Assembly (NCBI GenBank): GCA_036495685.1
Contig: DASXMJ010000193.1
Span: 1-45,509, forward strand
Source of the DNA: Candidatus Binataceae bacterium
Lineage (GTDB): Bacteria > Desulfobacterota > Binatia > Binatales > Binataceae
Length of the DNA stretch: 45,509 nucleotides
Direction: 5' to 3'
Of the stretch, positions 16,938 to 25,170 are shown piece after piece. The notes under the pieces are model-generated. The model saw only the letters and a list, made by a program, of their open reading frames with translations. It searched no databases and was not told the origin of the DNA. The position numbers were made by a program, and so were the translations under genes. Numbering within the stretch: the first letter of the stretch is position 1; every line of letters starts with the position of its first letter.

Positions 16938-19799
16938 CTAATGGGGCAGGAGTGTTTTGTAGTCGAAGTCTGACTCGGTGAGCCTGCCGGTGTTTATCTG
17001 CTGAGAGAATCCACCGTGGGCGGGTGCGAGGGTGCGAAAGAACAGCTTCGGGGCGCCGCTCATGAATGGAAACCCGTTGAGCGCCGCGTGGCGTGTGTTG
17101 TCCGCACCGGTGGGGAAGTAGAATTCGCCGGCCAACTCGAAGTGAAATCCACCTGAGGATGCAGGAAGCGCGCGCCAGAGAGGAAACGCAGATTCCGTCC
17201 TCTCGGTTCCATCGAAGAATTCCGCACCCAGCCAGACATAGGATTCGGTGTCGAGATAGACAATGTTGCGAAGATTCTCGAAACCTGGGAGGAGCGGGAT
17301 CATCTCGAGAATGTAGGCCTGCCTAAGCTGAAAGGGCTCGCTTCCCAACCGCTGGCTGCTCCCGGTCATCACGATGCCGGCGGGTTCGTGTTCGGCAGTG
17401 AGACAAGCGAGCATCGAAGTGGTTCCCAGTAGTCGATAAGAGAACTCTTCAGTTTTCGGGAGCGCATAGGCCCAGTAGGGCTGATGACACGAACGGCAGC
17501 CCTGGTCGAGCGCGTCCCAGGAGTCGGTGTTCCCGCCTCTCCCAGGAATCCGCCAGTTGTACCAGTAGAACTTGTCGACTTTGGTCGGGTCTACATAGCG
17601 AATCCAGATCCCTTTCGCGCCCAGATTTTGGCGATGAGTTTCGCTGCTCCATCCATCGCATCGCGCTTTCCACTCCACACCGTCTGGATTGGTTCCGAGT
17701 GTGGGGCGCGGATCGACTTCCGTCCGATGGGCATAGCGGAGAAAGCTGAAATGGTCGCAGACGTAATTGTTGTCGTCCTGGGAAGCGAAGGAAACCGACG
17801 AATCCATGCTCAGGTAGGCAAAGCTGCCCCACGGTGCCAGTGAAAAATCGTCGGGCATGAAGGGTCCCATGTGCCAGTTGTATGCGATTTTAACCGCGGC
17901 TTTGGGATCGTCGATGCTAACGATCGGAAACGGCATGCCTGCGACGTAGTTGGTTATGTGGTCGTCGCGATCGAGTCCGACCTGGGCCGAATACTTCTCG
18001 GTCTCGGAGCTGAAACCACTAGACCAATCGAGTTTCTCGGTCGGAACGATTCGCATGGTGAAGCCGTGGTCGGTGGCGAGTTCGGCAGCCGAAGGAAGAA
18101 ATTGCGCATACGAGGCTACGTTGCTCAGGTCGATGTTCATACCCGGGATTGGGGGTGATGTCTGAAGAGCTTCCGGCGTCGGCAATGGCACTGCAGCTAC
18201 GAGCGCAGCAGAGCGCCGTAGATCTTTGGCCCGCTGCGCGGATGCGATGGTCTGGTTGGTGGGTCTTAGGGTGCGCTCGTCCTGATAGACGAAATCGATA
18301 CGGGTGGCGGGGCGGCCACTCATCAGCTCGTCGACATTGTCTGAAATTCGGTTGACCAGCTGTGAAAGGCCGGCCGGGCTCAGATGGTCGCGGTTGTAGA
18401 GCACGACGATCGCGCGATCCTTCTCCGGATAGAATGCCACGCGCGAATTGTAGCCGCCGCTTTTTCCGTCGTGGCTGAAGTAGCGAGGCTGCTCGTGGAA
18501 AAACCACGCCAGCGCGATTTTATCGCCCGGGTCCGCATCCCCGCGCAGCTGATGATCGATCGCTGTCGCAGCCGGCAGGGTTGCTCGCGGGGTGCCGGGC
18601 GGCGCCTCCGCCGCGTATTTCTCCGGGTGCAGATTCGCGTCGAGATAGGTGAGCAGGTCGGAGGCGGTGGACTTGAGTGCGCCCTCTCCATCAAGGACAC
18701 CGAAATCCCAGGTGCTGGCGCGATTGAAATCCGAGTCATAACCCTGCAGCAGGCGTTTTCGCTGTTCGGGCGAGAGAGTGACGACGGTATCGTCCAGATG
18801 AAGCGGTTCGGTTATCTGGGTTCTGATGAGCTGCTCGTAGGAAACGCCAGCCCGCTGCGCGAGCGCATATCCGAGCAGGCCGTAGCCTAAATTGCAGTAC
18901 ATATATGCGGTGTCGTTTGGCTTCGTGAGACCCCGGCTCCTGATGAATTCGAGTAGCCGAGCGCTGTCGTAGCTCGCGTATGGGTTTTGCGGATTGAATG
19001 GCCAGAGATTGTCCGGATCGGAAGGCAAACCTGAATAATGCGTCGCGAGATCGAGCAACGTGATTTCTGTACCAGTGGAGGGGGCGATCGACAGTCCGGG
19101 CAGCAGCGAGCGCACCGGCGCGTCGAGCGCCACTTTGCTCTGGGCGACCATCTGCGCCAGCGCAAGACCGGTGAAGGTTTTGGTGATCGAGGCGATCTCG
19201 AAAATCGAGTCGGGCTGGGCGCTGCCATAGCTGAAGATCCGCCGCTGGCCACGATTGAGCACACCAACAACGACCCCGCCTCCGAGCGTTTTGCGGAGTA
19301 ATCCATTTTCGACCACCGGCCGCATCTCACGATCGAGGATGGGTTTGAGATCGGTGAGCGCAACCGGGGAGATGGCCGGGGCTGGGATGGGGGTCGGTTC
19401 GAAGGTGCGGGCTGGCGAGCCGCGGCCGGGTTGGCGCGTGAACTCCAGCGGCGCCGGCACGCCCTCGGTCCAGGTTCCGCTCATCTTCTGGCCGTCGGAA
19501 CTCAGCGTTCCATCGAAGCTGGCGTCCGCAATGAAGATGTGAAAGTCGACGTGCCCAGTGCGCACTATGCCCTGGCCGGGATAGTCCCAGTCGCTCCTGC
19601 CGATCCCTTCTAGCGAGACAGCCAAAGATCCGGAGAATCCCTGCGTGACGTGCAAGGTGAGGTGCTGAAACTGATCGCCGGTCTGGAGGTTTGCCAACCA
19701 GTCACCATCGAGAGCGCTGTTCTGAGCAAAAACGCTCCATGCCACACCGGCAAGCAGCGCCAGGAGAGCAATCAGTGGTTTGCACCATCGCGAGCACAT
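16938..19799 (-). CDS. Secreted serine beta-lactamase-like hydrolase fused to a DUF1329 domain with a CxxCH motif
   Basis: The 953-residue product begins with a signal peptide (MCSRWCKPLIALLALLAGVA, then WSVFA), followed by a beta-rich segment of about 100 residues. A class C beta-lactamase/DD-peptidase domain follows, with SITK (Ser204, Lys207), YCN (Tyr301, Asn303) and HDGKSGG (from His443). The second half, from about residue 565, matches DUF1329: LPSAAELATDHGF, YVAGMPFPIVSIDDPKAAVK and IAYNWHMGPFM. It contains GCRSCHQPYWAYA (Cys768, Cys771, His772), a possible c-type haem site. DUF1329 proteins are exported, and some act with RND-type exporters. I chose ATG 19799 because it starts the signal peptide; the frame is open 70 codons further, but that part is not signal-like. 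The fusion of these two domains is unusual. No ribosome site is evident. Confidence 0.88.
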   Translation of the reverse strand: MCSRWCKPLIALLALLAGVAWSVFAQNSALDGDWLANLQTGDQFQHLTLHVTQGFSGSLAVSLEGIGRSDWDYPGQGIVRTGHVDFHIFIADASFDGTLSSDGQKMSGTWTEGVPAPLEFTRQPGRGSPARTFEPTPIPAPAISPVALTDLKPILDREMRPVVENGLLRKTLGGGVVVGVLNRGQRRIFSYGSAQPDSIFEIASITKTFTGLALAQMVAQSKVALDAPVRSLLPGLSIAPSTGTEITLLDLATHYSGLPSDPDNLWPFNPQNPYASYDSARLLEFIRSRGLTKPNDTAYMYCNLGYGLLGYALAQRAGVSYEQLIRTQITEPLHLDDTVVTLSPEQRKRLLQGYDSDFNRASTWDFGVLDGEGALKSTASDLLTYLDANLHPEKYAAEAPPGTPRATLPAATAIDHQLRGDADPGDKIALAWFFHEQPRYFSHDGKSGGYNSRVAFYPEKDRAIVVLYNRDHLSPAGLSQLVNRISDNVDELMSGRPATRIDFVYQDERTLRPTNQTIASAQRAKDLRRSAALVAAVPLPTPEALQTSPPIPGMNIDLSNVASYAQFLPSAAELATDHGFTMRIVPTEKLDWSSGFSSETEKYSAQVGLDRDDHITNYVAGMPFPIVSIDDPKAAVKIAYNWHMGPFMPDDFSLAPWGSFAYLSMDSSVSFASQDDNNYVCDHFSFLRYAHRTEVDPRPTLGTNPDGVEWKARCDGWSSETHRQNLGAKGIWIRYVDPTKVDKFYWYNWRIPGRGGNTDSWDALDQGCRSCHQPYWAYALPKTEEFSYRLLGTTSMLACLTAEHEPAGIVMTGSSQRLGSEPFQLRQAYILEMIPLLPGFENLRNIVYLDTESYVWLGAEFFDGTERTESAFPLWRALPASSGGFHFELAGEFYFPTGADNTRHAALNGFPFMSGAPKLFFRTLAPAHGGFSQQINTGRLTESDFDYKTLLPH

Positions 19800-20162
19800 C
19801 GCGAGACCATAGCCATAGCAAAGCTGTGGCGCTGCGAAGATAGCATCGGTACGCGCCAAACAAGAGCGGTCGTTAAAAGCAGGGGGGATCGGTACGGGCT
19901 GCCCCTTTGTCGGTGTTGAGTGTCCCAAACGGGGTTTGGGAAAGCCGCCTTCCAGAGAGCGGTACGGGAACGGAGCCGATCGCGCGAGCCTCCTACGAGC
20001 CAGGCGCACCCAAGTCCGCGACCCAATCGCAAGAGATCTGTGTGCTTTTGGCGTCAGCAGGCGCCGGACTCACGGATAGATTGTCGAGAATGGCTATCAA
20101 GTAGTATAGACACAATTGTCATCGTCAAGGCGCTGTCAACCCGGTTTGGAAGGGAGAGCCCG
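19800..20162. other. Divergent intergenic region (signal-peptide hydrolase / D-aminoacylase-like gene)
   Basis: Both frames into this stretch are open but non-protein-like. The leftward gene begins at its signal peptide at 19799 and the rightward gene at 20163 with a strong ribosome site, so about 360 bases are left as a shared promoter region. Apart from the candidate promoter at 20081-20109 I see no palindrome or repeat. Confidence 0.5.
20081..20109 (+). promoter_or_regulatory. Candidate sigma-70-type promoter of the D-aminoacylase-like gene
   Basis: TTGTCG at 20081-20086 and TATAGA at 20104-20109 are separated by 17 bases, a good match to -35/-10 spacing. The start codon is 54 bases beyond the -10 box. 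This is pattern recognition only. Confidence 0.35.
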
Positions 20163-21887
20163 ATGGTAGACTTCGATATTCACATCAAGAGCGGAACGAT
20201 TGTCGATGGGACACGCGTCCCTCGCTATCGAGGTGACGTATGGATCAGGAACGGCCGAATCGCCCAGCTCGGTGGACGAGTGCCTGGCTTCGCTCGCAAG
20301 ACGATCGACGCTGACGGTCTCATCGTCGCCCCAGGTTTCGTGGATCTCCACACGCATTACGACGCCCAGATTCGCTGGGATCCGTGGTGCACTTATTCGG
20401 GGTGGCACGGCGTAACCTCCGTGGTGCTCGGCAATTGCGGGTTCGGTTTCGCACCGGTCAAGCGCGAGGATCGCGAGCGTTCGATGCTCACGATGACGCG
20501 CAATGAGGCGATCCCGATTGAGACGATGCGCGCGGGGATGAATTGGGATTGGGAAACCATTCCCGAATATCTCGACTCGCTGGAGCGCGCGTCCAAGGGG
20601 GTGAACTGCATTCAGTATCTGCCAACCGCCTCGCTGATGGTCTATGTGATGGGGCTCGAGGCCGCCAAATCGCGCCCGGCTACCGAGGCCGAGCGGGCAG
20701 AGATGCGGCAGCTGTTTGACCAGGGCATGGACGCGGGTCTGGGCGGCTTTTCGATCCAGCGGCTTGGGCCCAATTCGCCCCAGCCTGATTTTGACGGCAC
20801 CCCGATGGTCACGGACACCATGTGCGACGAGGATATCCTCAATCTCGCGCGCGTCCTGCGCGAGCGCGACGAGGGGATCATCCAGATTACGCAAGTGATC
20901 AATCCCAAAGAGGACTTGGCCTTCCAGGAGCGCTTGGCGGAAGAGGCGCGGCGGCCGGTGTTGTACAACGTAATCGCGGCCGACACCAAGAACCCGCGAA
21001 TTCATCGACGCAGCATGGAATGGATCGAGCGTTGCCGAGCGCGCGGACTTGAGATGTTCGGACAGACCTTCACGATGCGCAGCGGCTTTTCATTTTCGCT
21101 TGAGGGCTGGAATTTCTGGGACGGCATCCCGGCTTGGAGGGCGGTGATGTTCGGTCCGGTAGCCGATCGGATCGCGCGGATGAAGGATCCGGGGTGGCGC
21201 GAGCGAGCGATTCGTGAGTCCGAGGAGCATCGGGTGCGCGAGGTCTACAAGGCCAACGGCGGCGCGTTGCACACGCTCATCGTGCAGTGGGTCAACGATC
21301 GACCCGAACTCGAGAAATACGTCGGACGCAGCATCGGCGACATCGCGCGCGAAGAGACCAAGCAGCCGGTCGAAGTTATGATCGATCTTTCGATCGCGGG
21401 CGCGCTCAAGACCGAGTTTCGCGGCCCAGTGCCGTGCAGCAATTCGGAGCACATGGCGGAGCTGATTACGGGCTCGCCCTATACGATTCCCGGGGTGTCG
21501 GACGGCGGCGCGCACATGAAGTACTTCCTGGGCGGCGCCTACACGACAGATTTCCTGCAGTGGCTGGTGCGGGATGAGCAGCGGCTCACGCTCGAAGAAG
21601 CACACTATCGGCTCTCCGCACTGCCCGCGCACGCGGCGGGATTTCGCGATCGTGGAACCTTGCGCGAAGGGGGATGGGCCGATGTCGTGGTTTATGACCT
21701 CAACCAACTCGGCGTCGAGGGCGAGCTGGCGGGTGAGATTGTGCACGATTTGCCGGGAGGGGAATGGCGCAGAGTCCAGCGCGCCCGTGGCTATCGCGCG
21801 ATCATCGTGAATGGCGAGCTCACATTCGAGGACGGCAAACCCACCGGCGCGACGCCAGGCAAGCTGCTGCGACACGGACGCGGCTAG
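20163..21887 (+). CDS. N-acyl-D-amino-acid deacylase-like amidohydrolase
   Basis: This 574-residue protein belongs to the D-aminoacylase branch of the amidohydrolase superfamily, which removes acyl groups from N-acyl-D-amino acids. Members in uncultured bacteria may have other substrates. The N-terminal beta-sandwich (VDFDIHIKSGTIVDGTRVPR) leads into APGFVDLHTHYDAQIRWDP with metal ligands His63 and His65. GNCGFGFAP supplies Cys92, placed like the bridging cysteine of D-aminoacylase. Later come VSDGGAHMKY with the catalytic Asp, and GTLREGGWADVVVYD, the closing sandwich strand. ATG 20163 has GGAAGGGAG about seven bases upstream and starts the family fold exactly; the frame remains open further upstream but is not protein-like. 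It is divergent from the hydrolase-DUF1329 gene. Confidence 0.92.
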   Translation: MVDFDIHIKSGTIVDGTRVPRYRGDVWIRNGRIAQLGGRVPGFARKTIDADGLIVAPGFVDLHTHYDAQIRWDPWCTYSGWHGVTSVVLGNCGFGFAPVKREDRERSMLTMTRNEAIPIETMRAGMNWDWETIPEYLDSLERASKGVNCIQYLPTASLMVYVMGLEAAKSRPATEAERAEMRQLFDQGMDAGLGGFSIQRLGPNSPQPDFDGTPMVTDTMCDEDILNLARVLRERDEGIIQITQVINPKEDLAFQERLAEEARRPVLYNVIAADTKNPRIHRRSMEWIERCRARGLEMFGQTFTMRSGFSFSLEGWNFWDGIPAWRAVMFGPVADRIARMKDPGWRERAIRESEEHRVREVYKANGGALHTLIVQWVNDRPELEKYVGRSIGDIAREETKQPVEVMIDLSIAGALKTEFRGPVPCSNSEHMAELITGSPYTIPGVSDGGAHMKYFLGGAYTTDFLQWLVRDEQRLTLEEAHYRLSALPAHAAGFRDRGTLREGGWADVVVYDLNQLGVEGELAGEIVHDLPGGEWRRVQRARGYRAIIVNGELTFEDGKPTGATPGKLLRHGRG

Positions 21888-21998
21888 GTTCGAGAGCCGC
21901 CCCGCTGACCGCTTTCCGCGACGTGCTGAAGAGGACCTCCGTCGGGGCCATCCTTTACGGTCAGAGAAGCCCATGAGCCGCGAAGCTCGATCGGCTTT

Positions 21999-22700
21999 CT
22001 AAAAAAGGCTCCGTTGCACCGGGATGGCTCGATCGGGGATGAGCAGCTCCGGCCCGTCATTCTTCACGTTGTTCACCAGTGATGACGCTGGACTCAGGAC
22101 GAGGTTGTCGTCGGGAGCCGGCACCAGTAGCGATTTCAGTCGCAGAGGATCTCGTTCGCCAGGATTCATCCAGTCTTCGGCATCTCGTTCATTGAAGATC
22201 ACGGGCATTCGATCGTGAATGGGTTCGATCAGCCCATTCGCTCTGATCGTGATGATGGTGAAGGTTCGCTGCCAATGGCCCGGTTCCGGCTGCCACGACT
22301 CGTAAAGTCCGGCCAACCAGAGCAACCCACCATTGGCTGAGTGAATCCAGAGCGGTTCGCGGTTGTCCTTGCGCCCGCGCCATTCATAGAAACCATCGGC
22401 AGGAACTAGGCAGCGGCGCTTCGCAAACGCGTCCTTGAAGGATGGTAGCTTCTCAAGCGTTTCCGCCTTGGCGTTGATGCACGAAGCTGCCGAGCTGGTA
22501 TTGGCCGCCCAGCTGTTCACAAGACCCCACCGCGCTGGAAGGAGCTCGCGCCTTTCGTACTTGGATCGGATCACGAAGTGATCCTGCAGGGGCGCGATAT
22601 TGTAGTGCGGCTGGTAGTCGCGCAGATCCTTTTCGTCCACGCCCAGCAACGCAGCAAGTTCGCGCCGGTCTCGACGGGTTAAGGTGAAGCGCCCGCACAT
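21999..22700 (-). CDS. SRAP-domain DNA-protein crosslink factor (YedK/HMCES family)
   Basis: This 233-residue protein is a full SRAP domain. The family covalently captures abasic sites in single-stranded DNA through the N-terminal cysteine, shielding them during replication. All key residues are visible: Cys2 (MCGRFTLT), Asn76 (INAKAET), Glu106 (LVPADGFYEWRG) and His162 (PIHDRMPVIF). The start must be at the MCG motif, since Met is removed to expose Cys2; GAGGG lies nine bases upstream. It is the second gene of a leftward operon, 33 bases after an ATP-dependent DNA ligase. SRAP proteins are often encoded near Ku/LigD repair genes, and this pair fits that context. Neither a Ku gene nor a LigD polymerase domain is in the window. 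Confidence 0.95.
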   Translation of the reverse strand: MCGRFTLTRRDRRELAALLGVDEKDLRDYQPHYNIAPLQDHFVIRSKYERRELLPARWGLVNSWAANTSSAASCINAKAETLEKLPSFKDAFAKRRCLVPADGFYEWRGRKDNREPLWIHSANGGLLWLAGLYESWQPEPGHWQRTFTIITIRANGLIEPIHDRMPVIFNERDAEDWMNPGERDPLRLKSLLVPAPDDNLVLSPASSLVNNVKNDGPELLIPDRAIPVQRSLF

Positions 22701-22733
22701 GATCGGTAGCCCTCGTTTTCCGTGGCTTTCCGC

Positions 22734-23690
22734 TTATGGACTCTCGCGGACTACGAGTATGGGCGCCTTGTCTTCGCGCAGTGCGATGAACCTTGCGTGT
22801 CTCAGATGATTTGCCTCCGTCCACTCAACATATTCCACGGCACAAACCAGTCGCGGTCGAAGCCAACGGCACTCCTTCATGTCTTCGGCCGTTAGACCTT
22901 CTCCCCATCTGCCTTTTCTGGTCTCGGGAAGATTCCCGAAGGGGCATTGTTCAATACTCAGACCACGGAAGCGATTGAATAGCAAAGCGCGCACTGCGGG
23001 AGCAAAGCCTGCGCGCACTCGGGCGGCGAACATGAGGTCTTTGCCTTGATAGTAGCCGACCAGTATTGAATCAAAGTTCTCGGCGGCCAGGACGTAACCG
23101 CCGATGACGAACTCCTGACCGCGGTTTACCCGCATCTTGCGCCATGCGCCCGAGCGGCGCCCGGGTTCGTACACACTGTCACGCCGCTTCGCAATAACTC
23201 CTTCCAGACCGCCTTCCCGTATAACGCGAATGAGCTGATCGACGGGAACGTCAAAACTCTCGGACAGACGAATAGGTTCTACAAGTTGGGGCAGGAGTTT
23301 GGTCCGCAGCATTTGGCGGCGAGCCTCTAGCGGCAAACCCTTCACATCCTGGCCAGCCAGGAGAAGGAGGTCAAAAGCATAGAATGCGATGGTGTGATCA
23401 CGTCCGTGGGAATTCTGGAGAAGGCTGAACGACGGCCGTGCTTCGGCGTCGAGTGCGACTATCTCCCCGTCGATCATCGTATCGTCGGGAAGGGGCTGGA
23501 GGGCCCTTGTAATTTCAGGAAACCAGGTGCTCAGGTCTTTGCCATTGCGCGACAGCAGCTTGCGAAGCCCGCCAGTCTTGATTGCCAGGCCACGATATCC
23601 GTCGAGCTTCAACTCGTAGGACCACTTAGGTCCTGATGGCAGCTCCGAGGTCGCGCCACAGAGCATGGGTTCGATGAAGTGCGCCCTCAT
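22734..23690 (-). CDS. ATP-dependent DNA ligase, LigD ligase-module type
   Basis: This 318-residue stand-alone ligase corresponds to the ligase module of LigD: adenylation domain plus OB fold, without polymerase or phosphoesterase domains. Motif I is ELKLDGYRG, with Lys28 as the residue adenylated by ATP. Further motifs are MIDGEIVALD (III), FYAFDLLLL, GLEGVIAKRRDSVYEPGRRS (IV) and WRKMRVNRGQEFVIGGY (V). The C-terminal OB fold includes CRWLRPRLVCAVEYVEWTE. It seals nicks in DNA, probably during double-strand break or gap repair. The start is fixed by HFIEPML, the normal family N-terminus; there is no Shine-Dalgarno sequence, and an AT-rich TATATAA sits immediately upstream. It is the first gene of an operon with the SRAP gene. 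Confidence 0.94.
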   Translation of the reverse strand: MRAHFIEPMLCGATSELPSGPKWSYELKLDGYRGLAIKTGGLRKLLSRNGKDLSTWFPEITRALQPLPDDTMIDGEIVALDAEARPSFSLLQNSHGRDHTIAFYAFDLLLLAGQDVKGLPLEARRQMLRTKLLPQLVEPIRLSESFDVPVDQLIRVIREGGLEGVIAKRRDSVYEPGRRSGAWRKMRVNRGQEFVIGGYVLAAENFDSILVGYYQGKDLMFAARVRAGFAPAVRALLFNRFRGLSIEQCPFGNLPETRKGRWGEGLTAEDMKECRWLRPRLVCAVEYVEWTEANHLRHARFIALREDKAPILVVRESP

Positions 23691-23692
23691 TT

Positions 23693-23732
23693 ATATAGGG
23701 ACCCACGGCCCCAGTTCAGGGCTCACCTATAT
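23693..23732. promoter_or_regulatory. Inverted repeat upstream of the ligase-SRAP operon
   Basis: ATATAGG at 23693-23699 and CCTATAT at 23726-23732 form a 7-base inverted repeat separated by 26 bases, with the inner half only three bases before the ligase ATG. Each arm resembles a -10 box when read leftwards. It may be a regulator site or two overlapping promoters; no known operator matches. Low confidence. Confidence 0.3.
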
Positions 23733-23924
23733 CATTTCTTTGAACGTGTTCTAGTCATCACCTCGGTTCCGCAAGCCACCGGCGGACTCCGGGTTACCCT
23801 GGGAATTCGTCGAGACTGCCTCCGAGGAAGAGACGTGGTAATGGGGATGCTGGCAGACGACTAAACAAGCCTGAAACTCAGAACACCGACCAGTTGGGGT
23901 TTTGAGGCAGTAAGGAGAGGTCCG

Positions 23925-24518
23925 ATGCTACTGCCCACGCTGAAAACCGATCGATTGAGAATTCGACCCCTGACGGTGAAAGACTTGTCTATTTGTCATC
24001 AGCTCTATGTGGACACGAAATGGGCTGACCAGAGGCTCGCGGATAAGCGAAATCTCCAAATTCGGCGAAGCTGGCTTGATTGGACAATCCGAAACTCCAC
24101 GGAGCTCGACCGGCTGAATCAGCCTCCTTACGGCGATCGCGCAGTGGAGCTTCGAGAGAGCGGTCAATTGGTTGGTTTGGTGGGTCTGGTGCCTTTGCTT
24201 GCTCCTTTCGCTCAGTTACCAACTTTCGGCAGCGAGGTGGAGGCGCCTTTCTCCGCAGAGGTGGGACTCTTTTGGATGATCACTCCAGCGATGCAGGGTC
24301 GGGGACTCGCGACGGAAGCGGCTCGCGCTCTCGTGAGTTTTGCTTTCGATGTTCTGAAGGTGGGCCGAATTATGGCCGGAACCGAATACGACAACTTCGC
24401 ATCGATCGCTGTCATGCGAAAACTTGGAATGCGCATCGAGAGAAATCCGTTTCCAAGCCCGGCTTGGTTTCAGATTACGGGAATTCTCCAGAAAGAACGT
24501 CAGAGATCCAGGCTCTGA
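23925..24518 (+). CDS. RimJ/RimL-type GNAT N-acetyltransferase
   Basis: This 197-residue protein has the typical RimJ/RimL opening LKTDRLRIRPLTVKDLS and a central FWMITPAMQGRGLATEAARA (about residues 116-135) that forms the acetyl-CoA pyrophosphate loop (QxxGxA/G). TEYDNFASIAVMRKLGMRIE follows, with the usual Asn-x-x-Ser/Ala region. Members acetylate N-termini of ribosomal proteins or small amines; the substrate here is unknown. A strong ribosome site, AAGGAGAGG, precedes the ATG by five to six bases. It is a single gene, divergent from the ligase-SRAP operon. Confidence 0.92.
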   Translation: MLLPTLKTDRLRIRPLTVKDLSICHQLYVDTKWADQRLADKRNLQIRRSWLDWTIRNSTELDRLNQPPYGDRAVELRESGQLVGLVGLVPLLAPFAQLPTFGSEVEAPFSAEVGLFWMITPAMQGRGLATEAARALVSFAFDVLKVGRIMAGTEYDNFASIAVMRKLGMRIERNPFPSPAWFQITGILQKERQRSRL

Positions 24519-25170
24519 AATTCTGCACCGATAGGCACTAATCACAAAGAAAAAAACTCGTGCAGCCAGAGCAAGCTGGAGGTTGGCTTCTAAGACTTGT
24601 TCACTGGTGATGCCGGATTAGCACCGCAGGAAAGGGCGATGTGAAGTTGTAGTCGGAGGAGGCGAAGTGGGACCGGGGAACGGGATGTGGACGAGTGCCC
24701 CCGGAGAACTTCTTCGCGAGCCCTGCTCACCGGGGAACCACAACGCGAGCGTTCCTGACGGTCCCTCGGGTCCCACGTATGACTCCAAGCTTTCGCCCGC
24801 GGGTCCCTATATCCTCTTCTTAAGGTGGCGACACGGTAGGTCTAACGATCGTATCGCGCGGGGCTACCAGATCGGAACCGGGGCGGGACCCACGGTACCA
24901 TTCGCACCTCCTCTCACGTCGCCGGCGCGAAGCCCGCGTCATCAAACTCTACCAACCGTGCTCCAGGACCTCTCGGTCCATGGCAACGTACGGGGTGCTC
25001 GCCAGGCTTCGGGTCAAACTAGTCTTCGGGCTGCGAGCGCCAATGACAACGACGACCTCGGTGCCGGCACCGTGCTATACAGGCTTAGCAGGTTTCATCG
25101 GTCAGGGTGCGCCACGCGCATCCGTACTAGTCTGGACGGTCTTGCTACAGAAGGGGGCCAAGTAACCGCG
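24519..25170. other. Gene-free stretch upstream of the cyclase gene
   Basis: The cyclase frame is open back to 24667, but the upstream translation is rich in Pro, Gly, Ser and Arg without any domain, and the family starts at the zinc ribbon, so I treat this as non-coding. No RNA structure, repeat or relic is recognisable. It should hold the promoter of the cyclase gene. Confidence 0.5.

Noticed and set aside
24667..25170. Upstream extension of the cyclase frame
   Set aside because: The translated sequence has no domain and the zinc ribbon is the normal N-terminus; ATG 25171 fits the family.
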